A stretch of DNA of 46,329 nucleotides from Lacticaseibacillus zeae DSM 20178 = KCTC 3804. Its GTDB lineage: Bacteria; Bacillota; Bacilli; Lactobacillales; Lactobacillaceae. Both the position numbers and the translations under genes were made by a program. Positions 34,856-42,789 of the stretch are shown here, one piece after another. Each line of letters opens with the position of its first letter. Positions within the stretch are counted from its first letter, which is position 1. The stretch spans positions 1 through 46,329 of the forward strand of contig NZ_BACQ01000018.1 of NCBI RefSeq assembly GCF_000260435.1. Direction: 5' to 3'. The notes under the pieces are model-generated. The model made no database searches and was not told where the DNA came from. It worked only from the letters and a program-made list of their open reading frames with translations.

Positions 34856-35965
34856 TTACTGAATAACAAAATGTCCGGTTGCGTTAATACTGTCTTTGAT
34901 TGCCTTCAAATCGCCAACGATTTCAATTTCACCGACTAACTCGCCGCCGTTCGGATAGAAAGCGAAGCGCCAGTCAGGCTTGATTTGAATTTGCGTCAAC
35001 ACCGCATCCATATCTTTTTGCCGGAGCGGAATACCAACCCCGTCCTCAGCCAGTTCCAATTCCGGTAACGGCCAACCAAGAATGGCCCGCAGATGTAACT
35101 CGTATTCGGAAATGTCGCTGGTGCTCTGCATAAGATGACCGTATAACTTTGGCCCCGGGTAAACTCGCTTGACGTACAACGTGCCATTAGTCGCCAAGAA
35201 GAACTCAAGGCTGAAAATGCCGGTATAGTCAAGTTTCTTGGCAATTTTTTCGGCAATGCGCCGGATCTCCACAATAACGGCCGGATCAACGTCAGCGCGC
35301 ACCGATGAAGCTTTGAGCTGATGGTGGTCAAAATAATTTTGAATGACCGGACCGATGCGAATAGTCGTGCCGGCTTTTGCCACCATCACGGCCACCTCTT
35401 TGATGTTCTGCAAATAGGCTTCCAAAATATACGGACGTTGTTGTAACAGTTGCTTAGCGCGATCCACATCATCCGGTGTCGACAACAATAACTGCTGATC
35501 GACCCCCATCCCTTTTTGAATTGGCTTCAATAAGGCGGGATAGCCAATCGTATCAATCGCTTCATTGATATCGCCAGGCGTGATCACCTGGGTATAAGGC
35601 AAAATATTCATGTTGAGATCGTCAAGAAAGACTTTTTCCAGATAACGATCCTGCGTTACCGTCAAAATGTCGCTTCCTGAAGGCAATTGACTCGCGGTTG
35701 CTAACTCCGCTAAGATTGCGCCGTCCACATTCTCGTCGGTAAACGTCATCACTGTACTCATTTGCGTCAATTCCTTTAACGCAGTGCGGTCATCTGACTT
35801 ACCTACCAATGGAATATCGGCTTTTTCAAGCGCAATATCGGTTTGCGTTGGTGCCAAAACCACAGTACGCATGCCCATCAGACTGGCGGTATCAGCCATG
35901 CGAAAAGCTGAAACTCCACCGCCGATGATGCCAATAGTGGCTCCTGGACTAATAAATTGCGTCAC
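34856..35965 (-). CDS. PurK-like ATP-grasp protein, divergent
   Basis: 369 aa with the layout of N5-carboxyaminoimidazole ribonucleotide synthase: N-terminal GIIGGGVSAFRMADTASLMG, central ATP-grasp domain and C-terminal cap. Several PurK hallmarks are changed. The GGYDGKGQ loop is replaced by IQKGMGVDQQ. The metal-binding N-E and P-R-x-H-N-S-G-H run is replaced by YVKRVYPGPKLYGH. The TSQFEQHIRA segment survives as TSDISEYELHLRA. Typical PurK catalysis on AIR is doubtful; it may use another carboxylate/amine pair or be regulatory. Linkage with purB, xpt and pbuX still points to purines. The start at 35965 is ATG. Confidence 0.75.
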   Translation of the reverse strand: MTQFISPGATIGIIGGGVSAFRMADTASLMGMRTVVLAPTQTDIALEKADIPLVGKSDDRTALKELTQMSTVMTFTDENVDGAILAELATASQLPSGSDILTVTQDRYLEKVFLDDLNMNILPYTQVITPGDINEAIDTIGYPALLKPIQKGMGVDQQLLLSTPDDVDRAKQLLQQRPYILEAYLQNIKEVAVMVAKAGTTIRIGPVIQNYFDHHQLKASSVRADVDPAVIVEIRRIAEKIAKKLDYTGIFSLEFFLATNGTLYVKRVYPGPKLYGHLMQSTSDISEYELHLRAILGWPLPELELAEDGVGIPLRQKDMDAVLTQIQIKPDWRFAFYPNGGELVGEIEIVGDLKAIKDSINATGHFVIQ

Positions 35966-35985
35966 ATTTGTTCCTCGCTTTGACT

Positions 35986-37314
35986 TTATTTATCTGAATC
36001 ATTTTCGTTTAAACCGCGATCAATCGGCATTTCCGGTGTTCGGCTAGGTGAATTGAAAATCCAGTTCAACAGCACGGCGCTTAAGCTGGTCATCAAAATG
36101 CCCGATCCGAAAAGCAGTTGAATGGTCTTAGGCAAAAACTGGACGATATGCGGCTGAACGGTCACCCCTAAGCCTAGTCCGATCGAAATGGCAGCAACCA
36201 ACAGATTCTTATCATTTTCAAAATCAACCTGTTGCAGCATCCGGATGCCTTGAACCGCCACCATGCCAAACATCACTAGCATCGCGCCACCAAGAACCGG
36301 CGCCGGAATGATCGTGGCCAGCGCACCGATTTTTGGTAACAGGCCCAAAATAACCAGGAAAATTGCCGAATAGATGACCGGTTTTCGCGTTTTAATCCCT
36401 GAAAGCTGCACCAAGCCGACGTTTTGCGAGAAGGTCGTGTACGGGAAGGTATTAAACAAACCGCCTAACATGACTGCCAAGCCCTCCGCGCGATAGCCAC
36501 GTTTCAGATCGTCCGCTTCGATTTTCCGCCCAACGATATCACCTAAGGCAAAGAAAACGCCAGTACTTTCAACCATCGACGTCATCGAAATCAGAATCAT
36601 CGTGACGATCGAACTCCATTCAAAATGCGGCACCCCAAAATAAAATGGCGTCGGCACATGGAACCAGCTAGCCTCAATGACTGGTTGGAAACTAACCAAA
36701 CCGAAAAAGCCGGCTAACACGGTACCGGCAATCAAGCCGACCAGAATGGCGATGGAGTGCAAAAAGCCTCTGCCCCAAACGTTAATGGCCAGAATCAGCA
36801 ACACCGTGAACGTTCCGACCAGCAGATTCGTCATGTTACCGAAATCTTTGGCCGTTGTGGAGCCGCCGCCAAGATTCTGGAAGGCGACCGGAATTAACGA
36901 TAATCCGATAACCGTAATCAGCGAGCCGGTCACCAGCGGCGGAAACAAAAAGCGCAATTTTGAAAACGCCCCGCCAATCAGAAAGACAAATAAACCAGCA
37001 ACGATAATGGCACCATACATCGTTTGAAAATTAAATTTCTGCCCGATCATGATCAGCGGCGCCACCGCCTGAACCGCACAACCTAAAACAACCGGTAATT
37101 TGATACCAAAATACTTATTGCCAAATACCTGTAAAGCAGTAGCAATGCCACACATAAAAATATCAATCGAAACCAGATAGGTCATCTGCTCTGAAGTAAA
37201 GTGCAAAGAGGCACCAATCAGAATCGGCACCAGCACCGATCCCGAATACATGGCTAACAGATGTTGCAGACCCAGTGCCGCCGCTTTTGGATTGGAAATG
37301 CTTTTACTTTTCAT
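35986..37314 (-). CDS. pbuX: Xanthine permease, NCS2 family
   Basis: 442 aa with about 13-14 hydrophobic segments. NCS2 features are AALGLQHLLAMYSGSVLVPILIG at the N-terminus, the GVFFALGDIVGRKIEADDLKRGYRAEGLAVMLGG segment and the signature NTFPYTTFSQNVGLVQLSG. The pairing with xpt, 8 nt apart, is the standard xpt-pbuX arrangement for xanthine uptake and conversion to XMP. A uracil permease would carry a different signature. Confidence 0.92.
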   Translation of the reverse strand: MKSKSISNPKAAALGLQHLLAMYSGSVLVPILIGASLHFTSEQMTYLVSIDIFMCGIATALQVFGNKYFGIKLPVVLGCAVQAVAPLIMIGQKFNFQTMYGAIIVAGLFVFLIGGAFSKLRFLFPPLVTGSLITVIGLSLIPVAFQNLGGGSTTAKDFGNMTNLLVGTFTVLLILAINVWGRGFLHSIAILVGLIAGTVLAGFFGLVSFQPVIEASWFHVPTPFYFGVPHFEWSSIVTMILISMTSMVESTGVFFALGDIVGRKIEADDLKRGYRAEGLAVMLGGLFNTFPYTTFSQNVGLVQLSGIKTRKPVIYSAIFLVILGLLPKIGALATIIPAPVLGGAMLVMFGMVAVQGIRMLQQVDFENDKNLLVAAISIGLGLGVTVQPHIVQFLPKTIQLLFGSGILMTSLSAVLLNWIFNSPSRTPEMPIDRGLNENDSDK

Positions 37315-37322
37315 GTTTGCGC

Positions 37323-37901
37323 TTAGTCCTCCGGTGCAAAAATGACGTGGCCATCTTCAAACGCACTGATTCTTGCCAAAGATTCAACCCGGACATGTTT
37401 GTCATCCAACAACTTGCGGCCCTTCTGGAAGGTCTTTTCGATGACAATCCCAACGCCGCTCAACGTTGCGCCGGCTTGGGCAATGATCTCCATCAACCCT
37501 TCAACCGCTTGGCCATTCGCCAAAAAATCATCAATAATCAGCACATTGTCGCCCGCGGAAAGGAACTTGCGGGAAATCGCAATTTCATTGGAAGTCTTTT
37601 TGGTAAATGAATAAACCGTGGCAGTGTACAGATGATCCTTTAAGGTCAGACTCTTGTGCTTGCGGGCAAACACAAGCGGCTTGTGAAACTCCATCGCCGT
37701 TGCAATCGCAGGGGCAATGCCGGAACTTTCAACAGTAAGGATTTTGGTGATCGGCTCATTGCTGAAACGCCGGTAAAATTCCTTACCCAGATCGGCCATT
37801 AAATCAGGATCGACTTGATGATTCAGGAAGTTATCCACCTTCAACACATCTGTTCCGATAACTTGGCCATCCTTTTTGATCCGGTCTTCCAGTAATTTCA
37901 C
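37323..37901 (-). CDS. xpt: Xanthine phosphoribosyltransferase
   Basis: 192 aa from GTG 37901, with AAGGAG 8 nt upstream; the longer frame upstream is leader. Converts xanthine and PRPP to XMP. The PRPP-binding motif is [18 protein letters not shown] (residues about 125-142), and the N-terminal [31 protein letters not shown] is typical of Xpt. First gene of the purine unit. No guanine riboswitch was seen in its leader. Confidence 0.95.
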   Translation of the reverse strand: MKLLEDRIKKDGQVIGTDVLKVDNFLNHQVDPDLMADLGKEFYRRFSNEPITKILTVESSGIAPAIATAMEFHKPLVFARKHKSLTLKDHLYTATVYSFTKKTSNEIAISRKFLSAGDNVLIIDDFLANGQAVEGLMEIIAQAGATLSGVGIVIEKTFQKGRKLLDDKHVRVESLARISAFEDGHVIFAPED

Positions 37902-37935
37902 CACAAGCACTCCTTCTATTTGTAAATTTTCAACA

Positions 37936-37990
37936 AGCTTACCATAAAAAACGTTGTGGAACAATATAGCTTCGGCAATTCCCGAACGAG
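37936..37990 (-). promoter_or_regulatory. xpt promoter and PurBox-like dyad
   Basis: Minus-strand TTGTTC (37959-37964), 17-nt spacer, TAAGCT (37936-37941) with an extended TG. Just upstream, ATTCCCGAACGAG (37978-37990) matches 10 of 13 positions of the PurR-box pattern AWWWCCGAACWWT and forms TTCGG-N5-CCGAA-type symmetry with its neighbour. Confidence 0.4.
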
Positions 37991-38023
37991 ACAAGTAGCC
38001 GCTTTCACGACAGTAAGAGAACA

Positions 38024-38067
38024 AAACCCCTGTGATTTGGGGCTATTAAAGCCAAACAACAGGGATT
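38024..38067 (-). terminator. Terminator of glucosaminidase gene
   Basis: Minus-strand AATCCCTGT and ACAGGGGTT arms with inner TTTGG/CCAAA, followed by TTTTG. Confidence 0.7.
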
Positions 38068-38091
38068 GTGCAAACATTAAAATACGAACAT

Positions 38092-38727
38092 TCAGCTGTC
38101 ATATTGCGTCAGGTTCCAAGTTTCAATCAGATGAATCAACTTTTGCGGATAATCAGGATCGGTCGCATACCCATCTGTCTGTAGAGCCGATGCTGCCGAT
38201 TTGTAATCCTTGGCCGCGCGCACGGTTGCGTACTGTTGTGGATTCCAATCAGTCCCGTTGACAAATAACAGCGCGTGATCACGGATTGATGCCGTATCAT
38301 CGCTGTACACCCGAAACCGTCCATCAACCGTAATCCACTTATCATTGACATATTCTTTGGTTCGTAGCACCTTGGTGTTCGCAGGATTCGTTCCTTTAAT
38401 GCCGAACAGATTGTGATAATCTTTGGCCAATGTGCTTGTGCCCCAGTCGGATTCAAGAATCGCCTGTGCCAACGTAATACTGGTCAAAACGCCATACTGT
38501 TTCTGCATGGCTTGTGCTGTCGGTGCCAGTCGCTTAATGAAAGCCTCTTTCTTCGCCTTTTCGGCCGCTTTCTTATCGATAATGGCCTGCTGTTGTGAAA
38601 CTTCAGCTTGACGCTGTGACCAATATGAACCGACCACCAACGTTGCCCCGACTGCAAAAAACGCCAGAACGAGCCAGGCAGCCAGCGGAATCTTTTTCAA
38701 TGTAAAACGGCGGCGCTTTTTCGCCAA
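38092..38727 (-). CDS. Membrane-anchored glucosaminidase-domain (GH73) protein
   Basis: 211 aa. A basic N-terminus and one membrane helix (about 16-37, an uncleaved anchor) are followed by a coiled-coil stalk (about 40-62) and a mannosyl-glycoprotein endo-N-acetylglucosaminidase-like domain (about 65-208). The catalytic Glu is in ITLAQAILESDWGTS, and the DYHNLFGIKG and YATDPDYPQKLIHLIETWNL segments are typical of GH73. It cuts peptidoglycan glycan strands outside the cell. Starts 6 nt after the GNAT gene stop, so they are probably co-expressed. Confidence 0.9.
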   Translation of the reverse strand: MAKKRRRFTLKKIPLAAWLVLAFFAVGATLVVGSYWSQRQAEVSQQQAIIDKKAAEKAKKEAFIKRLAPTAQAMQKQYGVLTSITLAQAILESDWGTSTLAKDYHNLFGIKGTNPANTKVLRTKEYVNDKWITVDGRFRVYSDDTASIRDHALLFVNGTDWNPQQYATVRAAKDYKSAASALQTDGYATDPDYPQKLIHLIETWNLTQYDS

Positions 38728-38733
38728 TGGCCT

Positions 38734-39219
38734 TTACCCCTTCGTCTCATTTTCACGTGTCAGTAACAACTTGCGCCGTAAAACCAGCATATCCTGCAAC
38801 TTCAATCCATCAGCATAGACAGGCTGGCTGTATTGGTCAAAAAAGTGTTTACGAATCGAATCCAACCGAAACCCGCGTCGCATGTAGAAGCGGAGATTAT
38901 CAAAATCAACATCGCCAGTGCCCACCAAAATTTCCTGATACTGCTGAGTGGCATATACCAAGCCCACGTGCCGCAATAAGCCGGACGCAATGCCTTGACG
39001 GCGGCGCGCAGGCGCGACCGCAAGATTTTTCAATTCAATCGTCTGCTCATCTACTGGAACAACCATCGCGACGCCGACCGGCACCTGATCATCAAGCGCG
39101 GCAAAAAGTGTCCCTGTACTTAAATAGCGACTAAGCATGGCGGGATCTTCATCCCCCACCAATAGGAGATCTAAATATTGAATCCTTGCCTCAGGTGCCA
39201 CTTCTTCAAATTTTAACAT
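38734..39219 (-). CDS. GNAT-family N-acetyltransferase
   Basis: 161 aa from ATG 39219 (GGAGG about 10 nt upstream). Acetyl-CoA motif A is LAVAPARRRQGIASGLLRHVG. The flanking strand IELKN and the C-terminal FDNLRFYMRRGFRLDSIRKHFF complete the GNAT fold. Acceptor unknown. Likely one transcript with the glucosaminidase gene that follows 6 nt later. Confidence 0.86.
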   Translation of the reverse strand: MLKFEEVAPEARIQYLDLLLVGDEDPAMLSRYLSTGTLFAALDDQVPVGVAMVVPVDEQTIELKNLAVAPARRRQGIASGLLRHVGLVYATQQYQEILVGTGDVDFDNLRFYMRRGFRLDSIRKHFFDQYSQPVYADGLKLQDMLVLRRKLLLTRENETKG

Positions 39220-39355
39220 CGCGCCCCAGCCTCCATTAGCCCTATCCAAAGATGATGATTTTGTTATAGATTAGTTTACCATGGACCAATGGCTCTGATG
39301 TTACGAAACATTGTTTTTTTTACGAAAAGCTAGAGAATCAGCTCCTGGCTCACGC

Positions 39356-39478
39356 CATAACGCGCTCACGGTCGCAGAAATCTACGTGTAAGGACCACAG
39401 ACCTAAATGGCCAAAGACCAGCCATTTTAGGTCTGAGGCCACTTACACTCCGATTTCTAAGCGCTCCCGTTCGCGCTC
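39356..39478 (+). repeat. Dispersed structured element, copy D (alternate inner stem)
   Basis: 123 nt from CATAACGCGCTCACGG to TTCGCGCTC. Outer arms AGAAATC (39376-39382) and GATTTCT (39452-39458) pair with changed bases compared with other copies. The inner hairpin is replaced by AGACCTAAATGGC with GCCATTTTAGGTCT, still complementary. This copy is the exception in position: both neighbours are on the minus strand and it points away from them. It fills the 39220-39529 gap together with the csp terminator. Confidence 0.85.
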
Positions 39479-39489
39479 AACAAATAAAA

Positions 39490-39514
39490 ACCGACTGCAT
39501 CGAATGCAGTCGGT
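39490..39514 (-). terminator. Terminator of csp gene
   Basis: Perfect 11-bp stem ACCGACTGCAT/ATGCAGTCGGT, 3-nt loop, then TTTTTATTTG on the minus strand. Confidence 0.9.
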
Positions 39515-39529
39515 CAATGGTTTCTTTAA

Positions 39530-39730
39530 TTAGTCTTTGTTAACGTTAACCGCTTGTGGGCCACGATCGCTGTCTTCGACTTCAAACGTTACCGCTTGGC
39601 CTTCTTCGAGGGTCTTATAACCGTCGCCTTGGATAGCTGAGAAGTGAACGAAAACATCGCTGCCATCTTCCCGTGTGATAAAGCCGTAACCCTTTTCAGC
39701 GTTGAACCATTTAACTGTGCCGTGTTCCAT
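39530..39730 (-). CDS. cspA: Cold-shock protein
   Basis: 66 aa, a single OB-fold that binds RNA and ssDNA. RNP1 is KGYGFI and RNP2 is VFVHFS. The start [16 protein letters not shown] at 39730 has AAGGAGG upstream; a frame reading further to 39829 runs through the leader and promoter. Promoter: TTGTAC (39787-39792), 17-nt spacer, TATTAT (39764-39769). The short leader, about 27 nt, differs from the long thermosensing leaders of enterobacterial cspA. Confidence 0.95.
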   Translation of the reverse strand: MEHGTVKWFNAEKGYGFITREDGSDVFVHFSAIQGDGYKTLEEGQAVTFEVEDSDRGPQAVNVNKD

Positions 39731-39745
39731 GAGAACATTCCTCCT

Positions 39746-39792
39746 TGCGTCATTTGACGCATGATAATATCGTGTATTTCTGTTTGGTACAA
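39746..39792 (-). promoter_or_regulatory. csp promoter with dyad at the start point
   Basis: TTGTAC and TATTAT at 17-nt spacing on the minus strand. TGCGTCA-TT-TGACGCA (39746-39761) is a perfect 7-bp dyad spanning the expected transcription start and ending at the Shine-Dalgarno. Confidence 0.6.
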
Positions 39793-39894
39793 GTGGAAGA
39801 AAGTTCTGAAACCATGCAACCACGACCATTCAAAAAGTACATGTTTAGTCTACCATCACGGCAAAAGCGCCGCAAGTGTCAGCACTTTCAGAAA

Positions 39895-40860
39895 TCAATT
39901 TTGCGAGGAAATAATATGATTAAAATTGCGCTTTAACTGTAGCAAGCGGGAGAAGTCTTCCAAAAAATAAAATAAGCGGGCGCGGCTTTCAAACGATGCA
40001 CGATCAGTCGGCAGCGGTGAAGCCGCAAAGTTGCGCTGAATCTTTTTGACCATCGTAACTAGTTGCGTCGCCGGATTATCTTCATTCAACACACTAGCTG
40101 TCATCGACAAGGCATCGCTGATCACAGCCGCCTGCAAAACCGGTGTTTCGATTCGATCCAGGCTATCCTGCATTTGGCGTAACAGTTCATATTGATTGGC
40201 CCGCATTTCGAAGTAAGCTTGGTAATAGTCATTTTCCGACCACAATTGATTGTCACTGTGGCGATTGGCCCAAGCCACTGCCGCATCCAGCGTCATTTTC
40301 AAATCTGATAAATTCGCCCAGTTATCGGCACTTTTAAGATGCTCCGGCCCTAGCTGTTGACTCATATGATCGATGATTTCCCGCATTTCCGCTTCGACCT
40401 GTGCCTGGAATTCCGTGATTTTGGCTTCCAGGCTCGGCATAAACAGATTTGCCACAAGCGCAACGCCGGCACCGACTGCCAACAACAAAAGTTCATTGCG
40501 AATCCAGAACCAGCTACAGCTTTTGGCCATCATAAAATGCGTGACCAACACGGCCGTCATCACAATGCCGCTTTGCACTTCAAACACGTTGGTTAGCGGG
40601 ATGAAGATTAAAAGGAAAACGCCAAACGCCAGCGCATTGTATCCCAGAACCAAAAATGCCCCGATCGCAATGACAAAGCCCAGCACAGTCGCCAGCAGTC
40701 GGTAGGCAACCAGCCGGAACGATGCTTTGGTGGTATTCTGAACTGACAGAATCGTAATGATACCGGCAGCTGTCCAATATTCAAGATGTAAGGCATAAGC
40801 GATGAGCATCGCAACTGCTGTCCCCACCGCTGTTTTAACCGTTCGCATACCGATATGCAT
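39895..40860 (-). CDS. Aromatic acid exporter/FUSC-like membrane protein (DUF939 type)
   Basis: 321 aa from ATG 40860 (GGAGG 8 nt upstream). Four to five N-terminal hydrophobic helices (about residues 8-145), beginning MHIGMRTVKTAVGTAVAMLIAYALHLEYWTAAGIITILSVQ, the signature of the ArAE_1/DUF939 group. The C-terminal half is a cytoplasmic helical domain with Glu/Gln-rich coiled-coil parts. Members are putative small-molecule exporters; the substrate is unknown. Confidence 0.85.
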   Translation of the reverse strand: MHIGMRTVKTAVGTAVAMLIAYALHLEYWTAAGIITILSVQNTTKASFRLVAYRLLATVLGFVIAIGAFLVLGYNALAFGVFLLIFIPLTNVFEVQSGIVMTAVLVTHFMMAKSCSWFWIRNELLLLAVGAGVALVANLFMPSLEAKITEFQAQVEAEMREIIDHMSQQLGPEHLKSADNWANLSDLKMTLDAAVAWANRHSDNQLWSENDYYQAYFEMRANQYELLRQMQDSLDRIETPVLQAAVISDALSMTASVLNEDNPATQLVTMVKKIQRNFAASPLPTDRASFESRARLFYFLEDFSRLLQLKRNFNHIISSQN

Positions 40861-40995
40861 AAGCAATTCCTCCATTTGCCCTTAGTTTATCATACGTTGT
40901 TTTGTTATTAGCGTGATTGCTTCTAAGCCCGCTCACCATGTAGCCTCTAGTAATTCCTTTGTTGTTACGCTACCATAGAAAAAGAGGACTAAGAC

Positions 40996-41633
40996 ATGAA
41001 AAAATTACTGCCATTATTAGCCGTGCTAGCCTTTCTTTTTGTTGGGTGTTCGGCTACTTTAAATCAAAAAAACAACTGCTGACAACGACGCAGACTGTGC
41101 AGACCCAAGTGCAGCAAGAGCAGCAAGCGTTGCAGGTCATTGGCTCGACGGTGAACGATTTTCCGTCCACCTTTGAGAAGGCTTACCAAGATGACCCGTC
41201 GGCAGATCTAAAAAATGACGATGGTGCCGTCAAGAAATTGTTGGATAAGCGCGCCGCAGCGTTTAAATCATTGGAAGCGGCGAACACAGCGCTGACTGAT
41301 GCCAATAACACCTTGACCAAACTCAATAACCAACCGTCTGAAGACATGCCACAAGCGCCGCTGAGCAAGGTGCTCACCAGTCTCAAGCTGGCCAAACTCG
41401 ATCACAAAACCCTAGTTAGTTATTATCGGGAAATGTTGAGTGCCGAGGACGACTTTTTTGCGGCCACGGCTGGCAGCAACGTGTCGCAAGCAGACTTGGA
41501 AACTCAGATCTCACAACTCAATCAATATTACAGTTCATTGAATCAACAAATTGATGTCATGACGGCTAATCTGACAACCGTAACGAGTCAGAATACTAAG
41601 TTAACCAAAGCAGTCAAGGCGATGCATGACTGA
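40996..41633 (+). pseudogene. YkyA-like cell-wall lipoprotein interrupted by a frameshift
   Basis: ATG 40996 with AGAGGA upstream opens a clear lipoprotein signal, MKKLLPLLAVLAFLFVGCSA, with lipobox FVGC. This frame stops at TGA 41080-41082 after 28 codons. The remaining about 185 residues, a helical Gln/Leu-rich protein of the YkyA cell-wall-binding lipoprotein type, are open in the -1 frame from QLLTTTQTVQTQVQQEQ to the stop at 41633. The switch lies in an A7 run (41066-41072) within A AAA AAC, a recognised slippery heptamer in the right phase. One extra A would restore a continuous 213-residue protein. Causes to weigh: loss of an A, reversible phase variation, programmed slippage, or sequencing error. 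Confidence 0.8.
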
Positions 41634-41650
41634 GTGCTTGTCATCATCAT

Positions 41651-41766
41651 AACGCGTTCGCTAGCCCAGAAACCGGAGCGTAAGAACCTTGGCGCAATGG
41701 CCAAAACCGGGCCATCACACCCAAGGCCACTTACACTCCGACTTCTAATCGCGCTGGCTCGCGCTC
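41651..41766 (+). repeat. Dispersed structured element, copy E
   Basis: 116 nt from AACGCGTTCGCTAGCCC to GGCTCGCGCTC, preceded by AT as in A and D. Outer arms AGAAACC and GACTTCT, inner CCTTGG...ATGGC/GCCAT...CCAAGG. It lies between the lipoprotein stop and the glycosyltransferase gene, whose AAGGAGG follows 9 nt after its end, same orientation. Confidence 0.87.
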
Positions 41767-41789
41767 ACTTTTCTAAGGAGGTCCCTTCT

Positions 41790-42719
41790 ATGCCGCAAAG
41801 CGTGGCAATTATTATCCCTTGTCATAATGAATCCGAAAATGTTCCTTTGATCTATCAAGCTTTAATGAAAACTTTTCAAACCGACCTGACTCAGCTGGAG
41901 CCGCAAATCTGGTATGTCAACGATGGCTCGACTGATGACACGCTCGCCCAAGTCCAGCATCTGCAAGATAGCAATGCGCAAGTGCACTACATTGATCTAT
42001 CGCGGTCATTTGGTAAGGAAGCGGCGATGTATGCGGGATTGGTCACCGCCAAAGCTGATTATTATGCCGTGATGGACGCTGACCTGCAAGATCCGCCAGC
42101 CATGTTGCCGGATATGTACGCTGCCCTTCAGGAAGGTTATGACATGGCCGGCGCCCAGCGGACAGATCGTTCCGGTGAAGCGCCAGTGCGGTCATTCTTT
42201 TCCAATCTCTTCTATAAGTTCATCAATCGTGTTTCTCAGACCCAGATTGTTCCCGGCGCTCGCGATTTTCGGCTCATGACCCGCCAAGTGGTTGATGCAA
42301 TTGTACATATGACCGAACGTAATCGGTTTTCGAAGGGGCTTTTCAGTTGGGTTGGCTTTAAAACCAAGTACCTTCCCTACCAGAATATTGAGCGCCAACA
42401 CGGTGAAACCAGTTGGTCGTTTACTGGCCTTTTGCGTTACGCCATTGATGGGATTATTGATTTTTCCGATGCCCCGCTGACCTTCGTTTCGATGATCGGC
42501 ATTATTAGCTTTTTAGGTGCGTTTGCGGCACTGGTATTTATTGTCATTCGGGCGGCGCTCTATGGTGATCCGACAGCAGGCTGGCCGTCAATGGTCTCGA
42601 TTTTCCTCATGATCGGCGGCATTCAACTATTCGCGCTGGGTATTGTGGGTCGTTACATCGGCCGGATCTATATCGAAACCAAGCAACGCCCGATTTTTAT
42701 TGCCCGTAAAATCAAATAA
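41790..42719 (+). CDS. GT2 glycosyltransferase, undecaprenyl-phosphate sugar type (GtrB/CsbB-like)
   Basis: 309 aa from ATG 41790 with AAGGAGG upstream; the frame open further upstream is repeat copy E. GT2 domain (about 1-225): SVAIIIPCHNESENVPLIYQAL, WYVNDGSTDDT, then DADLQDPPAMLPDMY carrying the DXD-type metal site. Two membrane helices (about 235-260 and 270-295) at the C-terminus are typical of enzymes that put a sugar on undecaprenyl phosphate. The following genes encode polytopic GT-C-like proteins that could use the lipid-linked sugar outside. A GtrA flippase was not seen. Confidence 0.9.
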   Translation: MPQSVAIIIPCHNESENVPLIYQALMKTFQTDLTQLEPQIWYVNDGSTDDTLAQVQHLQDSNAQVHYIDLSRSFGKEAAMYAGLVTAKADYYAVMDADLQDPPAMLPDMYAALQEGYDMAGAQRTDRSGEAPVRSFFSNLFYKFINRVSQTQIVPGARDFRLMTRQVVDAIVHMTERNRFSKGLFSWVGFKTKYLPYQNIERQHGETSWSFTGLLRYAIDGIIDFSDAPLTFVSMIGIISFLGAFAALVFIVIRAALYGDPTAGWPSMVSIFLMIGGIQLFALGIVGRYIGRIYIETKQRPIFIARKIK

Positions 42720-42789
42720 AACCGGCATGCAGACTTTGCAGCTAGTTCAGCGCAAAAGTCTGACACACCGGTACATTGACCATAACGCA

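Noticed and set aside
37902-38091. Guanine riboswitch before xpt
   Set aside because: The conserved purine-aptamer loop sequences were not found on the minus strand.
40915-40938. Repeat remnant near 40.9 kb
   Set aside because: TTCTAAGCCCGCTCAC resembles the element's right end, but it is too short to support.
41634-41789. In-frame extension of the GT2 gene upstream to 41634
   Set aside because: The extra 52 codons are translated repeat copy E; the SD AAGGAGG and the GT2 domain both place the start at 41790.
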